Source: DATLXH01 sp035576005 (lineage in GTDB: Bacteria > Acidobacteriota > Thermoanaerobaculia > Gp7-AA8). Taken from it: a DNA stretch of 64,000 nt. The notes beneath the pieces are model-generated. The model was given only the letters and a program-made list of their open reading frames with translations, had not been told where the DNA came from and did no database searches. The stretch is from positions 1 to 64,000 of the forward strand of contig DATLXH010000056.1 in NCBI GenBank assembly GCA_035576005.1, read 5' to 3'. This document shows positions 59,078-64,000 of this stretch, piece by piece. How positions within the stretch are numbered: the stretch's first letter is position 1; every line of letters starts with the position of its first letter. The position numbers and the translations under genes were made by a program.

Positions 59078-60193
59078 ATGAGAATCAGGTTGCTCGCCAG
59101 TGTGCTTTTGCTCACTTTCTTCTCTAACGCGCCCATGCAGGCGCAGAATAACGAGCTCCCGATCATCACGACAGTGAGTCCTTCCTCCGGTCCTCTCGAG
59201 GGCGGCAGCACCGTAGTGATTGATGGAGCGAGTTTAAAGTCCAACTGCCAGATCACGTGTCCTCTGACCCGAGTTTATTTCGGCACCGTTGAAGGACGTA
59301 TCGTCGGGGATCATGCATCCCGCATCATCGTGATCGCCCCGCCCCACGCAGCCGGAGTTGTGGATATAAGGATCGTTCTTCCCAACGGCAGCACGGCGAT
59401 CCGCAAGGCGGTTTTTCGATACGGTCAGGCAGGGGTCGAAGCTCAGGAGTTCGAACGGATTCTGGTGCCGATCGCCAGCTCGGACTTTCCCGGAGCTTAC
59501 GAATCGTTCTGGGTCACGCGCCTATCCGTCTATAACGACAACGATCGAGTGGTGCAAGAAAACAGCGAGCTCCTTTTCTATTCCGGTATCTTCCCTCGGG
59601 GCTCATCTTTACTGCCTTCAAAGAAAGCTACGATCCTCCCTCCCCACGCCCTCCAAGCAATAAGGCCGTCCTGGCAACCCGGAGTGATCGTGTATGCGCG
59701 GAAGGATGTGGCTGATGGTCTTCACTTCTCTCTGAGAATCCGTGACACGACCAGGCAGGCTACCGCGTACGGAACAGAGATCCCGGTTGTGCGTGAACGT
59801 GAGCTGCGGACTGGGCCGATCATTTTGCTGAACCTCCCTGTCGGCGAACGATACCGGCAGAGTCTACGAATCTATGAGGTTGATCGCAGTTCAAATACGT
59901 GCGGCCGGGTGCAGCTGCGTTTGTTCGACATGAGCTCCGGCGAGACACTCGCCTCGAGAGAAATTGAACTGACCAACTACGAGGGACGACCTTGTACCGT
60001 CGCAGAGTACCTGGACAGGCACTACCCAAATGGCGCTCAAATCCACTCGCTCGCCCAACAGTTACTCCCCGAGCGGGGTAGCCGCGAATTCGTTGGATTG
60101 GAACTACGACCTCTCAGCGTGGGACTTCGTTACTGGGCCTTCGTAACAATCGGCGATAACGAAACGCAGCACGTATCGACCATTACGCCATGA
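59078..60193 (+). CDS. Secreted IPT/TIG-domain protein of the locus-specific paralog family
   Basis: A 371-residue exported protein. The signal peptide is LLASVLLLTFFSNAPMQA. The IPT/TIG domain (about 28-115) has ITTVSPSSGPLEGGSTVVI and VYFGTVEGRIV. The second domain is shared with the neighbours: WVTRLSVYNDND, GTEIPVVRERELRT, RQSLRIYEV, and the tail YWAFVTIGDNETQHVSTITP. Extracellular adhesion or binding is a guess. GGAG lies 8 bp before the ATG. Confidence 0.75.
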   Translation: MRIRLLASVLLLTFFSNAPMQAQNNELPIITTVSPSSGPLEGGSTVVIDGASLKSNCQITCPLTRVYFGTVEGRIVGDHASRIIVIAPPHAAGVVDIRIVLPNGSTAIRKAVFRYGQAGVEAQEFERILVPIASSDFPGAYESFWVTRLSVYNDNDRVVQENSELLFYSGIFPRGSSLLPSKKATILPPHALQAIRPSWQPGVIVYARKDVADGLHFSLRIRDTTRQATAYGTEIPVVRERELRTGPIILLNLPVGERYRQSLRIYEVDRSSNTCGRVQLRLFDMSSGETLASREIELTNYEGRPCTVAEYLDRHYPNGAQIHSLAQQLLPERGSREFVGLELRPLSVGLRYWAFVTIGDNETQHVSTITP

Positions 60194-60233
60194 ACTCGAG
60201 CTCCGTTTGCCCGGCCACAACTCGGTAACATTT

Positions 60234-62465
60234 ATGAGACCAGCTTCTCGATTCCTGTTGCTTTACACATTGCTGTTCACGGCACACGTATCCCTTGCTG
60301 AAGGGCTGGGCCCTGAACGCGCTGTCTCAGAGCCAGTTTCACGGCCGGTCACTTACGAACGCGTCTCTCCGGCTGCGGCCACAGACGGGCGAGACTTTCT
60401 CGTCGTCTGGACCGATTCCTCCCCGGGTGAGCCCTCGACCTTTGCAGCCCTGGTTCACGAGGATGGAACTTCGTCGGAGGAGCTCTACATTGGACCGAGC
60501 AGCCCGAACTTCTCGAAGCCACCAGTTGTCGTGTGGAACGGCACTGAGTACATCATCGAGTCGTCGAGCCGTCTCTACAGAGTTTCTTCACGAGGAGAGT
60601 TACTGGGCGTTGCCGAGGAGCTCGTGTTCACCAGTAACGGACCTGATCAAGCCGTCAACCGCGGCGTGGCCGTCGCCTCGCTCCTCCCCTCCGGTGTCGT
60701 GCTCGGCAGAAACGGTCGACCCATAGCCTCGGATCACACCGGAAGGATTCTCGCTGCCACAGGAATCGAAGAGGGATTCCTTGTTGTCTCCGCCCTGCCC
60801 TGTTGTGCCGAAAAGCTCACTCTCGCCTTGATTGGCCCGGACGGGAAAACAATCCGCAGCCAACCACTTCCGACCGGGTTCGCGTCCGCCGGGTCGATTG
60901 CGTGGAGCGGAGCTCGTGGACTGGTCGTGCTTTTTACGCACCCCAAGAACGTTGCGTTTCTCATCGACGAAACGTTGACCGTTCGGAAAGTCATTGAAAC
61001 CGGCCGGCAGGGATATCCCTCCGTCGTCTGGGACGGCGAGACTTTCGTCGTGACTGAGGAGGCGCCGCAGTCAAGTCCAGGCGTTCAACAGATCATCGTC
61101 TCGAGAATCTCGAGCGAAGGAGATATCCTTCCATCCATCGGCACTACAGCCGAGGTCGCCGGAAGTTACGCTCCCGACTCCCATTCACTGGTTACGAATG
61201 GAAGAACGACGCTTCTGGTTCGCGTCGAAGGATCGAATTACTACGAGGGCGGGACTCTCCGAGGTTCGCTGATCAGTCGAGGGGCGTCTGCTTCGAGCTC
61301 AATCGAACGAAGCTTTCTTATTGGCGCAGCTCCGGCGGCTCAGAACAATCCAGACATTGCCACCAGTCCAGCAGCTGAACTGATCGTCTGGGGAGAGGGC
61401 GGTACCGGGGATCGAGCAGTGTTTGCCAGATGGCTGCCTCGGGATCCTTCGATCCCATCGAGGCTGTTGGAGGTAGGGAGTTCGCGTGGTCGCTTCGCCT
61501 CGCAACCTGTAGTCACATTTGGCAACAACACCTTCCTCGTTGTCTGGTCGGATGCCGGAGTCATGCGGAGCAGGAAGGTCACAAGCGAGGGAGCGCTCGC
61601 TCCTGCCGTCATCGACGCAGCGCCCAGTTACTCGCCCGCGCTCGATGTTTCATGGAATGGCGAAACCTACCTCGTCGTGAGCCAGGGTGGGTTCGCTCAG
61701 CAACTTGACAGCAACGGAGCAGCCATCGGAAGTTCCGTGCAATTTCCGACAGCCGCCATTGACGCGGCGGTGCTGGCGATCGGCAATACCTGGTATGTGG
61801 CCTGGAACGGGCCCGATGACCGTTACTGCCAGCTAACCTGCGGGAGCAATCCTAACGCCGGCGTGTACCTTTCCAGATTCGGATCCTCCGGCCAGTTCAT
61901 CGATGTCAGGCCCTTGAAACTCGCGCAACTGGGATTCGCTGTCGAAATCGCGACCGACATGCAACAGCTACTCGTGACGTGGATTGAACCATACGAAGGA
62001 ACCGTCGATCGAATCGCCTACGCTCGCGTCCTACCGAGTCTGAAAATGCTCGATCCGACGCGTCAATTTCTTCCGATCGAAATCACTTCACATCCATTTA
62101 GGCCTCCGCCGCCCGGAGGATCACCTAACCGCGCTGTAACAATCTTTGACGGCAAGGCCTGGTCCCTGGCATGGACGACGGCGGAGTCTGGTGGCGCTCT
62201 ACTTTCAGTGGCGGCCCTGGAAGTCGACACTCCCCTTTCCGGAGTCAACCCTCCCCGACCGATCACTGTTGGCGCACTGAGATTCCGCCAGAGTCTCCCC
62301 GAGCCGCTGCAGCAGCGCGACGCGCATCTGGCCATCAACTCCCGGTATGGGAGAACGACGATCGCGTATGTCCGCTCGATCGTGGAATCCCGATATGGAA
62401 AACTTCGACGAGTGTTCTTTCGCTCCTTATCGGTAGCATCCCGTCATCGTTCGACGAGACGATGA
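60234..62465 (+). CDS. Large secreted beta-propeller-like repeat protein
   Basis: A 743-residue protein with signal peptide FLLLYTLLFTAHVSLAEG. The body is a series of about 10-12 repeats of about 45-60 residues, with recurring FLVVWTD, YIIESSS, FLVVSAL, FVVTEEA, FLVVWSD and YLVVSQGG strands, each preceded by WNGTEY, WDGETF or WNGETY. This suggests a beta-propeller. An earlier GTG/TTG-type start at 60207 is rejected because the signal begins at 60234. It follows the IPT gene closely and is probably co-transcribed. No specific family named. Confidence 0.7.
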   Translation: MRPASRFLLLYTLLFTAHVSLAEGLGPERAVSEPVSRPVTYERVSPAAATDGRDFLVVWTDSSPGEPSTFAALVHEDGTSSEELYIGPSSPNFSKPPVVVWNGTEYIIESSSRLYRVSSRGELLGVAEELVFTSNGPDQAVNRGVAVASLLPSGVVLGRNGRPIASDHTGRILAATGIEEGFLVVSALPCCAEKLTLALIGPDGKTIRSQPLPTGFASAGSIAWSGARGLVVLFTHPKNVAFLIDETLTVRKVIETGRQGYPSVVWDGETFVVTEEAPQSSPGVQQIIVSRISSEGDILPSIGTTAEVAGSYAPDSHSLVTNGRTTLLVRVEGSNYYEGGTLRGSLISRGASASSSIERSFLIGAAPAAQNNPDIATSPAAELIVWGEGGTGDRAVFARWLPRDPSIPSRLLEVGSSRGRFASQPVVTFGNNTFLVVWSDAGVMRSRKVTSEGALAPAVIDAAPSYSPALDVSWNGETYLVVSQGGFAQQLDSNGAAIGSSVQFPTAAIDAAVLAIGNTWYVAWNGPDDRYCQLTCGSNPNAGVYLSRFGSSGQFIDVRPLKLAQLGFAVEIATDMQQLLVTWIEPYEGTVDRIAYARVLPSLKMLDPTRQFLPIEITSHPFRPPPPGGSPNRAVTIFDGKAWSLAWTTAESGGALLSVAALEVDTPLSGVNPPRPITVGALRFRQSLPEPLQQRDAHLAINSRYGRTTIAYVRSIVESRYGKLRRVFFRSLSVASRHRSTRR

Positions 62466-62526
62466 TCAGCTGGTCGCCAACATTGAAACGAGTGTAAATC
62501 CCGGGTCTGTGGAACAGGAGACGACG

Positions 62527-62945
62527 ATGCGCTTTACCTCGAATTGGTTAATCACCTTCGCTGCTTTACTGGCTGTCTCCGCGGCCCAGGCACAGGAGCG
62601 CAGGATTACGTCCATTACCCCATCACGAGGCTCGATCCATGGCGGTGAAGACGTTGTGATCGCAGGACTGGGATTTGTGGCAATTTGCCCTCAGGTGTGC
62701 CACGGGGTGCGGGAGGTGTGGTTCGGGGGGGTGAAAGCCGAGATCCTTCAGCTGACAAATACGTCAATCGCCGTGAGGACTCCTCCACATCCTCCCGCCG
62801 CTGCCGGCCGTAATGAAAGTGAAGGCCTCTCTGGCCACAATCCGAACGAAGGAATTGACGACTACGATGTCGACCTTCCCGCACTCGGACTTGTTCCTGC
62901 GTGAACAACGAAACACAGCATGTCACGCTCGTGACACCGCAATGA
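62527..62945 (+). pseudogene. Internally deleted paralog of the IPT-domain secreted protein
   Basis: ATG at 62527 (GGAG 6 bp upstream) opens a signal peptide (LITFAALLAVSAAQA) and an IPT/TIG domain (ITSITPSRGSIHGGEDVVI, VWFGGVKAEIL). The frame then runs out of family sequence and stops at 62904. Three bases earlier, in another frame (62901-62945), the sequence VNNETQHVTLVTPQ with its stop matches the C-terminal tail of the paralog at 59078-60193. The central domain has been deleted. Confidence 0.7.
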
Positions 62946-63165
62946 TCAAATAAGGGCTGAGGCAGGTTCATGTTCTTCGAGAACTACATCAACCGCTCAA
63001 GAGCACAGTCGACCAACATCTTCAGGTTCGGGTCAAGCCAGTATCAAACCACCAATGTGGAAGTTGTGAAGCCACTCTCTCGGCGATGACCTTCGATCAG
63101 GCCTGCGGTGAGGTTCCGGTGGGAGCCGCCGTCGAACGCTTTGCAAATTACGTGATGGAAGCGCG
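62946..63165 (+). other. Spacer with short coding remnants
   Basis: A 36-residue frame (62970, MFFENYINRSRAQ) and a 27-residue frame (63086-63169, MTFDQACGEVPVGAAVERF) are visible. The second ends in an ATGA overlap with the next gene. Neither has family support; they look like remains of deleted genes. Confidence 0.3.
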
Positions 63166-63948
63166 ATGACACGCTTGTTAAAGCAGGTTCAGTTCGTTTG
63201 TCTTCTTGTCACCTTGATTGCAACTACGCTGGCCGCGGCCCCAGGGGATCGCGCAAGAATAGTCAACCGCTCTCAGTCCAAAACTGCGATCCTCCTGCCG
63301 GTCTCCTACCAGCGGGGTGACATCCTTGAGACTGAGATCCACATTCGCAACCGCGGTCTAACCCCTTTGGAGATCAGTGGTGCGCCCTGCTTTAACACAT
63401 GCTCGAGAATAATCCGATTACGCGCTCTGGAGACGCGTGTAGGTCCGGTGATTTCGTTTCATTCCATAGTCGGATTACCGGGAACGCTGATATCGACCTC
63501 CAGTCCCGAGCAGCTGAGCTTCAGTCTACGTCTATTCGACCCGTCGAAGCCGGAAGCCATGGGGACGGACGTGCCAGTCATCCGTGAATCAGAAATGCTC
63601 AGCGGGAAGATAGATTTGCCCGGCGTCCCACTATCAGGGCGGCTGCAAGTGACCCTCAGGATCTATGGAAGTAGGGTTGGCTCCCGATTCGTGGTGCGAA
63701 TTTTCGATGATGCGGAAACATTGCGAAAAGTGATGACCGCAACCACAGGCGCTACCGTAACCGACGGCGAACACGTCATCCGTCCTTCCAGCGTTCAGAT
63801 CGATCAACTCGAAACTTTGCCCGAGTTGGCCGGTCTGAATCGCGCCAGAATCGAAGTCGAACCCGAGGACCCCGAGGGTAAGTTCTGGACCTTCGTGACG
63901 GTGTGGAACAGAGAAACCGGTCATATCATGACCGTCACGCCGCAATAG
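63166..63948 (+). CDS. Secreted protein of the locus-specific paralog family
   Basis: A 260-residue exported protein. The signal is FVCLLVTLIATTLAAA. There is no IPT domain. The conserved second-domain features are ILLPVSYQRGDILETEIHIRN, GTDVPVIRESEMLSG, LQVTLRIYG and the tail KFWTFVTVWNRETGHIMTVT. It shares these with 58129-58957 and 59078-60193. Function unknown; the 52 bp remaining in the window hold nothing recognisable. Confidence 0.75.
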   Translation: MTRLLKQVQFVCLLVTLIATTLAAAPGDRARIVNRSQSKTAILLPVSYQRGDILETEIHIRNRGLTPLEISGAPCFNTCSRIIRLRALETRVGPVISFHSIVGLPGTLISTSSPEQLSFSLRLFDPSKPEAMGTDVPVIRESEMLSGKIDLPGVPLSGRLQVTLRIYGSRVGSRFVVRIFDDAETLRKVMTATTGATVTDGEHVIRPSSVQIDQLETLPELAGLNRARIEVEPEDPEGKFWTFVTVWNRETGHIMTVTPQ

Positions 63949-64000
63949 TGGGACGCGACAGGGAATCTCGCTGGACGTAAGCTACTGGCTTGAGTCCGCT

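Overview
The window is GC-rich, gene-dense bacterial chromosome. It encodes LPS-core heptose synthesis, type IV pili and lipoproteins, so the cell is Gram-negative (diderm). Large PAS/GAF signalling proteins, a B12-dependent ribonucleotide reductase, secreted IPT/TIG proteins and many dispersed palindromic repeats would fit Acidobacteriota or a neighbouring soil phylum. This is an impression from gene content; no rRNA is present to test it.

Layout. 0.4-4.7 kb: a sigma-54 two-component system on the minus strand. 5.2-8.5 kb: heptose operon (rfaE1, rfaE2, glycosyltransferase 9, DUF3108). 8.9-14.9 kb: pilB, pilT, pilC and a PilS-like kinase, followed by ruvB. 16-20.6 kb: fasciclin lipoprotein, nadB, a NYN-domain protein and a UbiA prenyltransferase. 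20.7-22.7 kb: DUF2157/DUF4401 membrane pair. 23-27 kb: nrdJ behind an unusual upstream region with an 11-bp phased motif array, NrdR-like boxes and a new 45-aa ORF. 27-27.8 kb: a REP-associated transposase framed by its palindromes. 29.7-40.4 kb: a purine/urate degradation cluster (xdhC, allB, allantoicase-UraD fusion, uraH, DUF6986 aldolase, puuD, xdhB, xdhA) with a (GT)16 tract in front of xdhA. 40.6-46.5 kb: small proteins, an M50 protease and a large GGDEF-EAL protein. 46.9-50.9 kb: dnaE. 51-57 kb: a Rof-like protein, a response-regulator EAL protein, an S1-domain protein, a cysteine hydrolase and a nucleotidyltransferase toxin-antitoxin-like pair. 57-64 kb: an accessory region with an attC-like site, four related secreted-protein genes (two of them broken) and a beta-propeller-like protein.

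The main unexplained structure is a family of short non-autonomous elements: eight copies plus one solo end in 64 kb. All are intergenic. The eight full or truncated copies share near-identical terminal inverted repeats and are bounded by TA dinucleotides, as expected for IS630/Tc1-mariner-type MITEs. Their interiors are modular, and a core module recurs inside an element with different termini at 46.6 kb. In purine catabolism, XdhABC would make urate, PuuD would oxidise it, UraH and UraD would produce allantoin, and AllB and allantoicase would release urea and ureidoglycolate. The DUF6986 enzyme is a possible glyoxylate sink.
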